From the NCBI GenBank assembly GCA_016719815.1, contig JADJYK010000006.1, positions 62,001 through 126,000 on the forward strand: a DNA stretch of 64,000 nucleotides, read 5' to 3'. Below are positions 1-11,300 of the stretch, in pieces; position 1 is the stretch's first letter, and the number at the start of each line of letters is the position of its first letter. This stretch comes from Chitinophagaceae bacterium. GTDB taxonomy: Bacteria; Bacteroidota; Bacteroidia; Chitinophagales; Chitinophagaceae. A program made the translations under genes and the position numbers. The notes beneath the pieces are model-generated. The model had not been told where the DNA came from and ran no database searches. It saw nothing but the letters and a program-made list of their open reading frames with translations.

Positions 1-3000
1 CCTTGTAAAAAAGCCAGAAGAATTCATGGGTGCATGACTTCCAAAACGGCCATCTCCTAAATCAGCCGGAAAACTAGTAAACGGCCTTATTACAGCATTT
101 TCCCAAGGCTTAAAAGTAACAGGATCCAGAACATTAAACACCAATGATTAAAACCATGAACAAAATCTCATGACATTATTCCCATTTATCGCAACTGCAA
201 GGGATGATAATTGAACAGCACCGCTAGTAGACAAAAGTACCCATTCTAATGAAAAGGTTATTATAAATACTACCAAAGTGTTCCTCCTGTCAACACTGTC
301 AATCATTTTCTCTCAAAGAAGACTTTGTATTTTGGTAAGAAATGTGACTGATTATAGCCGAAATCACACTAACCGGCATTATTCAGATAAACAAATGAAG
401 AGCTATTCCAATTAGGCTGGCCATTTGTATGGCAAAGGACACCCTCCAATAATAAACAGTACTATCTGAAAAGTAATTCCAGGATTAAACTCAAGAACAC
501 CCCCAGAAGCAGTTAATGTCCTTGTTGCTTTTAAAGGAGAATTAAAAAATTCAGTAGTGTCTATTTCCATGATATACTGTTGGTCACACTAAATGGGTTG
601 GCGGTTGAAGCCTTGAGCTTAATCGCTGGATCATTAATAATAGCGAAAGGATACGGATATACAGGCCTAACCTCATCTTCATAAATAAACATATCTTTTG
701 TTATACAATTATTTGTCTCATATAATTCATCCACTACATTATCTGCGTCAATACAAATTGATATTCTGTTCAGTCCTTTATCACGGGTAGGAACTATATC
801 AACGTTATAAGAAAGAGAGTCAATATATCTAATACCGGGAATAGTATCTCTTCTTATTACTTCTGTTACAAGGTTAGGGTAGGTTCTTTTTAATTCTACA
901 ACAATACTTTTGTTTAACGCCTTACCAAGGTTCATAAATTTTGCGTCCACTTTAAAATGACTTTCGGCAACCGAGATAAACGATGGTGTAACTTTTAGCA
1001 ATTGATCTTCTATAACATAATCAGGTTTATCAGCAGAACCATCAAGCTTAAGTGCCGGATCTCCGTGTATTGTTGTTTGTTCGCAATGAAATCTGGCATA
1101 AAAATCGTTTTGTGTTGTCAGGTTATATGTTTGAGTGATTGATTCCTTAATATTTCCCCAAAAGTTTTCCCATACTTTGAAATACTTGCCGCACTGTATG
1201 TCCTTGTGTTATAGATGTCTAAATAATGTACTATTCCAAAATGCGTACTTGCTATAAAGGCGATTGACCCCCTCTGATCGGCCAAAACGAATTTTTCAGA
1301 TAATGTTTCCTTTTCTATTAATCGTAGTGTGTTAAAATTATAAAAATTACCTGCATTACAGCCCATTACAACTGTAACAGGGTATTTAGATTGATTGTTG
1401 TAGTTAGACGGATTGTCAAGATTAAACTCAAGCGTACTTGCTGAAGAATGCCCGAAATATGTCCAAAGGCCAATTCCATTTTCAAACAATTGGTAAATTT
1501 TTTGATTACTCGCCGGTTCAACAGGAGTAGAAGACACCTTGCTGAACGTATTTACATTAGCCCCATAAAATGTATCTGTAATAATATTCTTGTATCTATC
1601 CATTGCAGAATTAAGTATAGTGCCAAGGTTAATATCACTTGCGCCAACTATATGTACTACATTCTTCATCCATGCCTTGTCACTTATCATTGGTGATTGA
1701 AAAGCCTGTTGTTGCTCATATTGCTTAACTTTTGCAAGATATAGAGCTACTTCTGCCGGATTAATCGCCGAAAGCCTTCCAATAGATACCTGTGGTATTT
1801 CATTTAAACCTGGTTCGGCTGCCAGCAAATTATCAGATGCAGGCTCTCCAAATGTAGGGACAAACATTAACTTATCAATATCAGCATGCCCCTCATATGC
1901 CCGGTGTTGCATATAATTAACACCTTTGCCTATTAGAAATACATTCTTTACAGGTGAGCTGTAAGTAATCCTTGCCCAACGAATAAAATTGCGTATCGCA
2001 AGAGGATTTTTTTTAATTCCGAAACCAAACTGATCAACCAATTCGTTAATATCATATGTTTTGGCTACATGTCCTCCTCCGGTTGTTGAACTTCTATAAG
2101 CCCTGTATTCTTCTACAGGATTAGTCGCATTGGGGCCATTCATCAAAGCCGGATGAGATATTATGAGGTAATTACCCTGATTACCGGAGGCAGCATAATT
2201 TAAGAAGCTCCGTTGCTGCAAAGAAATAATTTGTTTTGGAAAAGAGGATGCCTGTGATACAAGTAATAATTTACGTTCACTTGATGACGGGGTTAGCACA
2301 ACTTTCAGAATCGGTGCACCTGAAATATCAACTACATATCTCTTACCATTCGTAATATCATATAATACAGGTGCCGTTACTCCTCCAAAATTAAACCCCT
2401 CTATCTCAAGATAATTACCTGATACATTAGCTGGCAGTTTAAATTGAAAACTTTCAGCCCCACCAAAATTAAAAGTGCGGGGATAGGTTAACTCTTCTTT
2501 AGCAATCACCATCCTGTCATTTGCGGTAGTACACAGGTTCGTTACTTCAATTACAGCAGAACCTGAGCTAACAGATGCTGCAGAAAGAGGTATGACTGCT
2601 TTTTTATAATCAAAGAAGTCCATTGTCTCGGTAGCTACGAGGCTTCCATTCACTTTTACTCCAAACTGACGGGGATTTAAAGCATTTCCCGATGCATTTA
2701 CTCGTAATACCGGAACAGGTGCTCCTGAACCAACGTAAGGATATAAATTAGCGAAAGTTTCGGACCGTGTAGTCGCATTGTACATATCATTTGTTGTAAA
2801 GCCTTCTCCCTGATCATAAGCCGATGAGTATACATATTCCCCAACAACAGCCGCATATCCCCTGTTTATTCTTTCGGCAAAATATTTTCCCTCTGTATGA
2901 ACAAAATACTGTTCCGGCAATAAAGAAGATGGAAGGGTAAAAGATGTGTTTACAAACCGCAGGTTCCCGCCAGCCGGATTTATAGTAAGAAAAAAAGCGG

Positions 3001-3367
3001 CAGTATCAGTCTGCAGGCTTATTTTATCATTTAACTGATAATCAGGATTTCTGTAAAGAATATTATCCGGTTCTCCATCATTTTTTTCTCCCCAAAATTC
3101 AATAAAATCGCCGCTACCTAATATGCCAGATGGAACAGTAGTATAAAGGGGAATTTGCTTCCCGTTTCTCCATAATTGAAAATGTTCTGCCGGTGTATTT
3201 CCAATACCAATACCGGCAAGTACTGGCTGTGAAATCCTGTATAAGCCTGTTGCTCCTATTTTGAACTTATAATAGGTTTGATTATAATTTATCCATTCAT
3301 TATTGTAGTCCTGCGAAGCAGCAACTACTGAAGCAGTGAGAAATAAACCTAGTAAAAATTTTTTCAT
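1..3367 (-). CDS. T9SS sortase PorU2-like C25 peptidase (partial, frameshifted)
   Basis: Putative type IX secretion sortase of the PorU2 type, which in this system is thought to process cargo at the outer membrane. It starts at 3367 with signal peptide MKKFLLGLFLTASVVAASQ. The family C25 catalytic pair is visible: His in WTYFGHSSAST and Cys in VVMGCNAGNFYN, followed by the IASTHFG stretch. The frame breaks near 1127 in an A run; the next frame reads through HGDPALKLDG into a CARDB-like domain (about 1001-561). Downstream the C-terminal module survives only as short pieces in alternating frames (EIDTTEFFNSPLKATRTL, SDSTVYYWRVSFAIQ, NGQPNWNSSSFVYLNNAG, FNVLDPVTFKPWENAV) down to base 1, so the gene leaves the window. 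A PorV2-like gene lies directly upstream, probably in the same operon. Family assignment is firm; the multiple breaks look like sequence errors. Confidence 0.8.
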
Positions 3368-3394
3368 TTTGAAAGGTTTGTGTAGTACAGACAG

Positions 3395-4503
3395 TTAGTT
3401 TTTGTTTTTGTTATTAACCATGTTCAATCGCAGTGAAAAAACATGTGTGTATAATGGATTTGATTGATTCGCCAGGTTTGAAAAAGCGTAATCAATTGTC
3501 ACATTCTGAATCTTAAATCCTGCCCCGGCACTTGGCTGGTATATCCAAACTTTTTTTTGATTTACAGTATCTCCGTCTGACAAAGCCTTTTGGAAATTAT
3601 TTATCCCACCTCTCAGGTAAAAAACGTTGCTGATATTTAATTCTAAACCAAGCTTGGGATCAGCACTTACAGGATCGGCACTTATTAAAGTATTTCGCTG
3701 TCCATCAAATGTTACATCGATATTTGCTTCAGCAAGCAGGCTAAGTTTTTGCTTAACCGAAAATCCCTTGCAACACCCAATACAAGCCGGGGAGCAGTCA
3801 ACTCTGTTGATTTTACAGGTATTTCATTATTTGTTAAATACAGTACTTCCTTTTCCCGTTCTGTAAATGTAAATGACCATGTATTAAACGTACTGGTTAA
3901 ATCTCTTCCGGAAATACCAAACTTCCATTTATTGCTTTGTATTTGTAATCCTGCATCTAACCCAAAACCCCAGGCTTTTGCGAATTTTCCAACGCTTCTA
4001 TGTATCACTTTTGCATTTAATCCAAAACTTACATTCTTTCTTTCTGATTGCTTTAGTCTTTGAGCATATGAGAGAAGAAATCCGTAGTCGGCAGATGAGA
4101 ATGCTTGAATATTGTTGTAATTAATTGAGCCGTCTGGCTCAACCAAAAAAAGTGTATTCATAATGTCATCCACAGCAAACCGCAAACCGGTAATACCAAT
4201 TACCCGTTTATTATTAGCTCCGGGAAATGCTATACTTGCATAATCATACTTACCAATACCTGCGAAATATTCGGCATGCATAAGATTAACCTGCGGATGG
4301 TCCTTAACACCTACAAGGCCAGCGGGATTCCAATATCCTGCTGTCCCATCATTAACAGAAGCAATTTGAGCACTTCCCATGGCAAGACCTCTGGCACCGG
4401 CCCCAATATTCAAAAATTCATTAGAATATTTACGAAACTGAGCAGATAATGGCAAGAAAAAGATTAAAGCAATCAAGGATAGGTATAAGTGGTTCGTTTT
4501 CAT
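3395..4503 (-). CDS. PorV2-like T9SS outer-membrane protein (one frameshift)
   Basis: Outer-membrane beta-barrel protein of the PorV/PorQ type, about 369 residues. It has a signal peptide (MKTNHLYLSLIALIFFLPLS, then AQ) and the family's N-terminal motif FLNIGAGARGLAMGSA with the NDGTAGYWNPAGL turn. The frame from 4503 closes at 3712, but the shifted frame continues with FSVKQKLSLLAEANIDVTF and ends at 3395, so one T appears to be missing in a T run near 3762. It lies 27 bases upstream of the PorU2-like gene on the same strand. PorV-type proteins shuttle T9SS cargo to the sortase, and the pairing supports that role here. No exact -7 promoter was found in the 240 bases before it. Confidence 0.75.
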
Positions 4504-4751
4504 TCAATTTTTTTCAAAATAAGCAATTAATTCTGCTGAATGTATAGTCTACCGTAAAGTTAAACTTTAAGCCTGTAATATCATAGCTTTTCACCCAAAA
4601 GCAACTAATGAAAACGAATCATCAATCGTATTATTGCTTGAAAAGCTATAATCAAGTGATTTGCACAGAATTGCAATAAAAAATGCGAAAAAATACTTGT
4701 GTGTTTTACTTCCTTTCGAAATTCTAAAAAGCTAAGAAAGCAATGAAATTA

Positions 4752-4785
4752 TTGCATTCTGATGGGGAATCGTACCGTATTTTTG
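4752..4785 (+). promoter_or_regulatory. Bacteroidota-type promoter of tyrS
   Basis: TTG at 4752-4754 and TATTTTTG at 4778-4785 are separated by 23 bases and match the Bacteroidota -33/-7 pattern TTG..TAnnTTTG. The expected start of transcription is around 4792, about 11 bases before the ATG at 4803. This excludes the upstream in-frame ATG at 4743 as the real start. Confidence 0.6.
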
Positions 4786-4802
4786 CGCCCAATTCACTAT
4801 TT

Positions 4803-6080
4803 ATGAACTTAATACAAGAACTGAGATGGAGGGGTATGATACAAGACATCATACCTGGAACTGAAGAACAATTGAATAAGGAAATGACATCTGCATATAT
4901 TGGTTTTGATCCTACTGCAGACAGTTTACATATTGGCAGCCTGGTTCCCATATTATTACTGGTGCATTTACAAAAAGCCGGGCATAAGCCCTTTGCCCTT
5001 GTAGGGGGAGCCACAGGCATGGTTGGCGATCCAAGTGGTAAAAGCGAGGAAAGAAACCTGCTAAGTGAAGAAATACTGAAACATAACCAGGAAGGTGTAA
5101 GGAAGCAGCTAATGCAATACCTGAGTTTCGATCAGTCAAAACCAAATTATGCCGAAATGATAAATAATTACGATAGGTTTAAAGACTATACATTTCTTCA
5201 TTTTATTCGTGATGTGGGCAAACATATTACTGTAAACTACATGATGAGTAAAGACAGCGTAAAAAAAAGGTTAGAAAGTGATAGTGGCATGAGCTTTACT
5301 GAATTTACCTACCAGTTGGTACAGGGCTATGATTTTTACTGGCTGTATAAAAATAAGAATTGTAAACTGCAGATGGGAGGAAGCGATCAATGGGGAAATA
5401 TTGTTACTGGCACAGAACTTATCAGAAGAAAAGATGCTGGTGAGGCATTTGCATTTACATGCCCACTGATTACGAGGGCCGATGGAGGCAAATTTGGAAA
5501 AACTGAAAAGGGAAATATATGGCTGGATCCACAAAAGACTACACCCTTCCAATTTTACCAATTTTGGTTAAATGCCAGTGATGAAGATGCAGAAAAATGG
5601 ATTAAGATATTTACATTTCTCACAAAAGATGCCATCGATATTCTTGTTCATGAGCATAAGATGAACCCTGCCTCCAGAACACTGCAAAAGACTCTTGCAC
5701 AGGAAATCACAGCCTTTGTACATGGAAAAGAAGAACTGGAGATAGCTGTTGAAACTACGGAGAAACTGTTTGCAAATCAGAATGCCCCGGCCGAGAGCCT
5801 GACAATAGAAGATTTAGAGGAAATGGAAGGTGTCGTAATAAGCAGCTATGACAGGCACAAGATTGAGCAAGGAATTGATATCGTTTCTTTCCTTGCCGAA
5901 ACAGGAATCTTTCCTAGCAAGGGTGAAGCCAGGAAAATGATACAGGGAGGCGGTGTAAGTATCAACAGAAAAAAAATGGGTGGAATTGATATCAAAATAG
6001 ATAAAAATTTCCTTTTGCATAATAAATATATCCTTGTACAAAAAGGCAGGAAAAATTATTATCTGGTTAATGCTGGCTAA
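4803..6080 (+). CDS. tyrS: Tyrosine--tRNA ligase
   Basis: Cytoplasmic class I aminoacyl-tRNA synthetase that charges tRNA-Tyr, 425 residues. I chose the ATG at 4803 because the protein then begins MNLIQELRWRGM, as family members do, and because a promoter overlaps the upstream extension. The HIGH-class motif appears as DSLHIGSLVP and the KMSKS-class motif as GGKFGKTEKGN. GSDQWGNIVTG carries the tyrosine-binding region. The last 70 residues form an S4 RNA-binding domain (GIFPSKGEARKMIQGGG). Length is normal and the frame is intact. Its stop codon overlaps that of the convergent GH125 gene by 4 bases. Confidence 0.97.
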   Translation: MNLIQELRWRGMIQDIIPGTEEQLNKEMTSAYIGFDPTADSLHIGSLVPILLLVHLQKAGHKPFALVGGATGMVGDPSGKSEERNLLSEEILKHNQEGVRKQLMQYLSFDQSKPNYAEMINNYDRFKDYTFLHFIRDVGKHITVNYMMSKDSVKKRLESDSGMSFTEFTYQLVQGYDFYWLYKNKNCKLQMGGSDQWGNIVTGTELIRRKDAGEAFAFTCPLITRADGGKFGKTEKGNIWLDPQKTTPFQFYQFWLNASDEDAEKWIKIFTFLTKDAIDILVHEHKMNPASRTLQKTLAQEITAFVHGKEELEIAVETTEKLFANQNAPAESLTIEDLEEMEGVVISSYDRHKIEQGIDIVSFLAETGIFPSKGEARKMIQGGGVSINRKKMGGIDIKIDKNFLLHNKYILVQKGRKNYYLVNAG

Positions 6081-7515
6081 TCCAACAGATTTTTTTTCTC
6101 CTTGTATATTTTCCAGATAAACTCACCAAAGAGTGTATTTGCCCATGCAAACCAATTACGGGTAAACATGGACGGGTTATCTTTATGAAATGCTTCGTGC
6201 ATAAAACCTGTACCTGCATGGGTACGCTGCAAAGCAGTGATGCAGTCCTTAATTTCTTTTTCATCATTACTCGTAAGTCCTCTCATAATAATGCTCATGG
6301 GCCATATATAATCAAGCCCAATGTGAGGGCCTCCTATCCCTTCTGCTATTTTTCCTTTGAAGAAAAAAGGATTCTCTAAAGAAAGGGCAAACTTTCTTGT
6401 ATTCTGATAAACAATTCCTTTGCCAGTCTGGATTAAGCCCAGATAAGGAAGTGACAACAAACTTGGCACATTTGAATCATCCATAAGACATACGCTACCA
6501 AAACCGTCTGTTTCAAAAGCATATATATATCCGAATTTTTTATGCTTAACGATACCATACTTTTCTATTGCAAAATTTATCTCATTTGCCAATGAAACGA
6601 CTTCATCCTTAAGCTCATTGGTATTTACCTTGCCATCCAAACTCTTAAGTATTTCTGAAAGCTGTTGTAATGCCTTTACAGCAAACAGGTTTCCAGGAAT
6701 ATTAAAAGGGAAAACTGTAGCGTCATCACTTGGCCGGAACATAGCATGAATTAACCCAATTTTCTTTGCAGGATACCCATAGCCACCAAGCGGGGCAGTA
6801 TCGGTTGGGTTTGTAGTTTCCCGTTGAAACTTGTATGGCCCTGCATCTTTAAATCTTTGCTGTTCTTTAAAAGTGTGAACTATTTGCCTCATTGCTTCAA
6901 GCCATTCAGTGTCAAAAACAGAAGTATCTCCTGTTTCCTTCCAATACCCATTAGCCAGCCTGATGGGATAGCATAAACTGTCTATCTCCCACTTCCTTTC
7001 ATGCACACCTGGCTTCATCACTGTTTTATCATTTTTCCACTCACTAATTTTTGACTCATCTTTGTAAAAAGCATTGGCATAAGGATCTTTGAGAATACAT
7101 TTTACCTGCCGGTTTATAACCCCCTTTATCAGCTCCTTTAATTTTTTATCATCCCTCATTAGTGGCAAATAAGGCCACACCTGTGCCGCAGAGTCACGCA
7201 GCCACATTGCATCAATATCACCAGTTATTACAAATGTATCAGGCTTACCGTTAATCATTTCAAAATCAACTGTGGTATCCAGTGTGTTTGCAAAGCAGTT
7301 TCAAAGAGCCAGGCAATTTCTTTATTCTTCAATTCCCTTTTTATTTCAAGAATCAATTTTTCAACAGCAGGGCTTGAAAATCTTCTCTCATTTTTGGCTA
7401 CCCGAACGATAGGAAAATCATAAGCCCAATTCCCCAACGAATAATTGCCGGAAAACAAGACAGTCGCAGCAACCGAACCTGAAGTGATAAATTTTCTTCT
7501 ATTCATTTCTTTCAA
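6077..7515 (-). CDS. GH125 exo-alpha-1,6-mannosidase (one frameshift)
   Basis: Metal-independent alpha-mannosidase of glycoside hydrolase family 125 (formerly DUF1237), about 479 residues. GH125 enzymes release terminal alpha-1,6-linked mannose from mannans or N-glycans. The N-terminus MKEMNRRKFITSGSVAATVL is a twin-arginine-type signal, so export is likely. The family signature TGDIDAMWLRDSAAQVWPYL is intact. The reading frame shifts near 7297: the upstream frame ends in FETALQTHW, while the downstream frame reads FANTLDTTVDFEMINGKPD, consistent with one lost T. The SGNH hydrolase lies 15 bases upstream on the same strand, suggesting a two-gene carbohydrate-degrading operon. Confidence 0.85.
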
Positions 7516-7530
7516 ATTATGATATAATGA

Positions 7531-8193
7531 TTATTTCAGTGCTCTCCACATTTCTTCTGCGATAAACTGGTTACCTTTTGCATTCATATGTACCTTATCA
7601 TATGTCAGGACATTCTTATCCAGGTTCCCCGGATTATTGTTCTTTAGATAATCAAGAATTTTTTTTCGAAGGTCAATTAAGGGAAGGTCATTCTTTTTAG
7701 CTATCTCCCTTATTATATTGCTGTATCTGTTCAGGTCGCCGTCCAGGGGATTACTCATATCGGTTTTCTCACCTACCACAGCTGGGGTGCATAATATTAC
7801 TTTTATATTCTTTTCCTTCAGCTTAATCAGAATTGCCTCATAAAATTTTTCAAATTTATCCGGATCAGTTCCTGTACCTAGTAATGTTTTATGCCAAACA
7901 TCATTCACCCCGATATAAATCACAACCACATCAGGATTCCTGCTTATTACATCCTCCTCAAGCCGGAGATATAAATCATAGATTTTATTACCACTGATTC
8001 CTGAACCGATAAATTCAAATTCCTCTGCCCTGTTTTCGCTCCGGAACATACTATCAACCCTGGTAATATACCCCCCGGGCTTCACCCCTAATTCAGTTAT
8101 AGAATCACCAAAGAAAATAACCTTCTTTTTAGAAACTGAAGAAAATGAATAACCAGTGATAATGAATACAAGTACTAGGAACAGCTGCTTCAT
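7531..8193 (-). CDS. Secreted SGNH/GDSL-family hydrolase
   Basis: Secreted esterase-type hydrolase of 220 residues. The start MKQLFLVLVFIITGYSFSS at 8193 gives a clean signal peptide; an ATG 24 bases upstream (8217) would spoil it. Block I is VIFFGDSITELG with the nucleophile Ser, block II Gly is in GSGISGNKI, block III is IYIGVNDVWH, and block V is DKVHMNAKG with the Asp/His pair. Substrate cannot be read from sequence. Because it directly precedes a GH125 mannosidase, removal of acetyl or similar ester groups from a mannose-containing glycan is a plausible inference. Confidence 0.85.
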   Translation of the reverse strand: MKQLFLVLVFIITGYSFSSVSKKKVIFFGDSITELGVKPGGYITRVDSMFRSENRAEEFEFIGSGISGNKIYDLYLRLEEDVISRNPDVVVIYIGVNDVWHKTLLGTGTDPDKFEKFYEAILIKLKEKNIKVILCTPAVVGEKTDMSNPLDGDLNRYSNIIREIAKKNDLPLIDLRKKILDYLKNNNPGNLDKNVLTYDKVHMNAKGNQFIAEEMWRALK

Positions 8194-8312
8194 TTTTATT
8201 ATTTTAATTTGAAACACTAATTTAAACCTACTATTTGATAACGCTGTGCCTGTTTCATTTTTTGTTTAAAAGACTGAGAACAGAATCACTCCCGTAAATA
8301 ATAATGACTACT

Positions 8313-8341
8313 CAAAAAAAAAGCCCCCGGATCGGGGGCTT
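8313..8341 (-). terminator. Intrinsic terminator of the T9SS cargo gene
   Basis: A 9-bp GC-rich stem (AAGCCCCCG / CGGGGGCTT, 8321-8341) with a 3-base loop is followed, on the minus strand, by a T run (8313-8320). It sits 23 bases after the stop of the 1,124-residue gene. Confidence 0.85.
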
Positions 8342-8363
8342 TATAATAAGAATTAAAATATAA

Positions 8364-11300
8364 TTATTGTATTACAACCAGTCCTGAAGCGATACGGCCA
8401 GTGTATTTATCTACCACTTTTACCACATATGTTCCCCTGGCATCATTACCAAGATTGAAGTCCATACGAAGGTAAGGAGAGGCATTATTATTCAGATCAA
8501 ACTCTCTGCTGGCAACCAGTTTACCAGAAGCGTCATAAAGGTTTACAACTCTCTTCTCTGTAGGTATGCCAACATAATAAAGTCTTACCTGGAATGAACC
8601 CTGGTTAGGGTTAGGATAAATCCACAACTTGTCAGTAGCTTCTGCACCAATTGTAATTGTTGCCGGAGCAGATGAAGCACAACCAGCAGCAGTTGTAGCT
8701 GTCACTGTGTAAGTACCAATCTGATCGATACCAGCAATTACGCTGTTACCAGTAGTTGACAATGCTGTTCCATTATAAGCCCATGAATAACTTGACGCCG
8801 CAGGATTGCTGCTTGCAGTTATTGTTGTGGTCTGGCCAGGAGTTATTGTAAGGTCTGAAGCAGTTAATGAAGCAACTGGCAACGGATTAACTGTTAATGT
8901 ACCAATTGAGGTTGAAGTAACGGCTGCACAAGGAGCAGAAGTAACTACAAACCTGTAACGATAACCGCTCATTGTTGCTGTTACGCCGCTAACAGTAAGT
9001 GTAGCTGAAGTGGCGCCGCTAATGTTTGTATAAGTAAGGCCTCCATCAGCACTTACCTGCCATTGGTATGCTAAAGGTGTACCTGCTGTTACAGAAGCAG
9101 CAAAGGTAGTGCTGCCACCCAAACATACTGCACGGGTAGCCGGAGTAACGGTAAGACCGGTTGCAGGTATGCTAACGTTAACAGGAACCGTTGTTGTAGC
9201 AGAAGTACAAGGAGTAAGCGTAGTGAAACTTACCTGGTAGTTTGAAGTAACTGTAGGCTTAACATAAATTGTTGTAGCCGGAGTACCGGTATAAGCTGCA
9301 GTAGCACCTGCATCTGTGAACATAGTACCTGCAGGGCCTGTCCAGGTACCTTGAGCAATTCCTCCGGTAGAAGTGAATACAACATCGTCAATTCCAATAT
9401 AATCTCCGTTAGCTGCGGCCGAACCTGCATTTGATATAAAGTAACGGAATGCGAAATTACCTGTAACAGGGGCTGACAAACCGGAAACTGTTAATGTATA
9501 CTGTGTCCAGGCTACAGGGAACACACCAAGCGTTTCTGTCGGATTTATATCAGCTAATAGTGTTGTAAAATCTCCCACACTGGTAGCAGTAGCACCAACA
9601 TTGGTACTGGCTATGGTGCTCATCCTAACCTGCATTCTGTCAGCATAAGCATCTGGAGCAACTTTTCTTGCCCAGAATTTTAATACATCACCATTCTTAA
9701 TACTTACACTCGGAGTAATTAACCATGTGCTGATCTGACCAACTGTTGTTGTGCTTTGGTAATTTGCAGCAGCATAGGATGTCGAAGCACCACTATGTGA
9801 AGGGAAAACTCCATCATTACCCTGGAACCAACTCGTTGTACCAAGAGGTGCACTTCTGTTTATAGCAGTCCATCCTGCAGGAACTACAGTATTAAAGCCC
9901 TCATTTAATAAATCTGAATTTCCAAGTGTGTTAGTCAGTGACAATTGTTGTACAGTTCCTGTACAAATAGTTGCAGAAGCTGGGGTAACAACCGGAACAA
10001 TCTGATTAACGGTGAGAGTAGCAGCCTGAGATACGTCAGTTGCAGAACAGGCACCCACAACAACTGCACGATACTGGTACCCATTATAAACAGCTGATAC
10101 GTTTGACAACGTAAGTGTTGATGTTGTTGAACCAGCGTAAATACCACCATTGGTTACTGTAAACCAGGCAGAGGAAGAGTTTGGTCTCCACTCCCAGCTG
10201 TAAGCAGGCAAACTACCTGTTGTGGCTACTGTAAAACTCGTATTATTGCCACAAGTAATGGCGGCGCTAGCAGGGCTGCTTGTTATGATAACAGGTACAC
10301 AAGGCTGAATATTAACATTGTAATCTTCAGTTTCGCCAAAAGAATAGCCTGCACAAGGATCGCCGGGAAGAGCAGCGAACCTGATTCTTACCCGCATACG
10401 GGTTGTACCGGTTAATGCATTTGAAGGGATATTAATATTGCCTGTAACAGAAGCCAGTGCTCCCACAGTACCAATAGTTGAAAGCTCGGAAGTTTCAAAT
10501 GCACCATTTTGGTTATAATCAATCCAAACTTGCACACCTTCACTGTAAGTAGTCGGCTTGTCAACAGTTATTGGGTTAGTTGCACCAGAGTACACTGTTG
10601 GTGCCGCTACAGTAGTAGTGTAGTTAGTGTATCCGGCAGGTGGGCCAGTACCACAAGTAGAAGCATTATCAAGGGTGCTTATTCTTACTCTCGTAATTAC
10701 ATCATCATCTGTACAGTCTGAAGCACCAGGAAAACAATAACAACCAGTTGGAGGGGTAAGTGCCACACCTACAGGAGTTGAGGTAGCGGCAGGATTACCA
10801 GTGCAAGTAACTATACATTGATAATAAGTAGCGGCAGTTTGTGTTGTTGTTAATGCGGAACCGGTTGCCCCGGAAATATTTGTCCATGGACCGGTAGCCG
10901 AAGAACCTGATTGCCACTGATATGTTACTCCGCTACCTGCGGTTGCATTTTGTAAAGACAAAGTGAAGTTAATACCTGGACATACCGTACTCACTGTAGA
11001 CAAAGTATTGCCAGGTGCTGGAGTTCCTGTACAAGGTGTTGAGGAACATAATGGCATATCAACTGTAACCGTATAGTTACTGGCAGTTCCCAACGCATTT
11101 GGTGAGAACACAACCATAACAACTGTTTGACCTGCATTGACATTAGCACTACAAACCGTATTTGTTGGAGGTGTTCCACTACTCAAACCCGGATCCGTTA
11201 AAAAGTTAATAGATAAATCAGCAGGATTAAAACTTCCGCTCCAAACACCAAATTCAATATTGGCAGCAGCATCAGTAGTGCTAAGCGTAAAAGTAGCACA

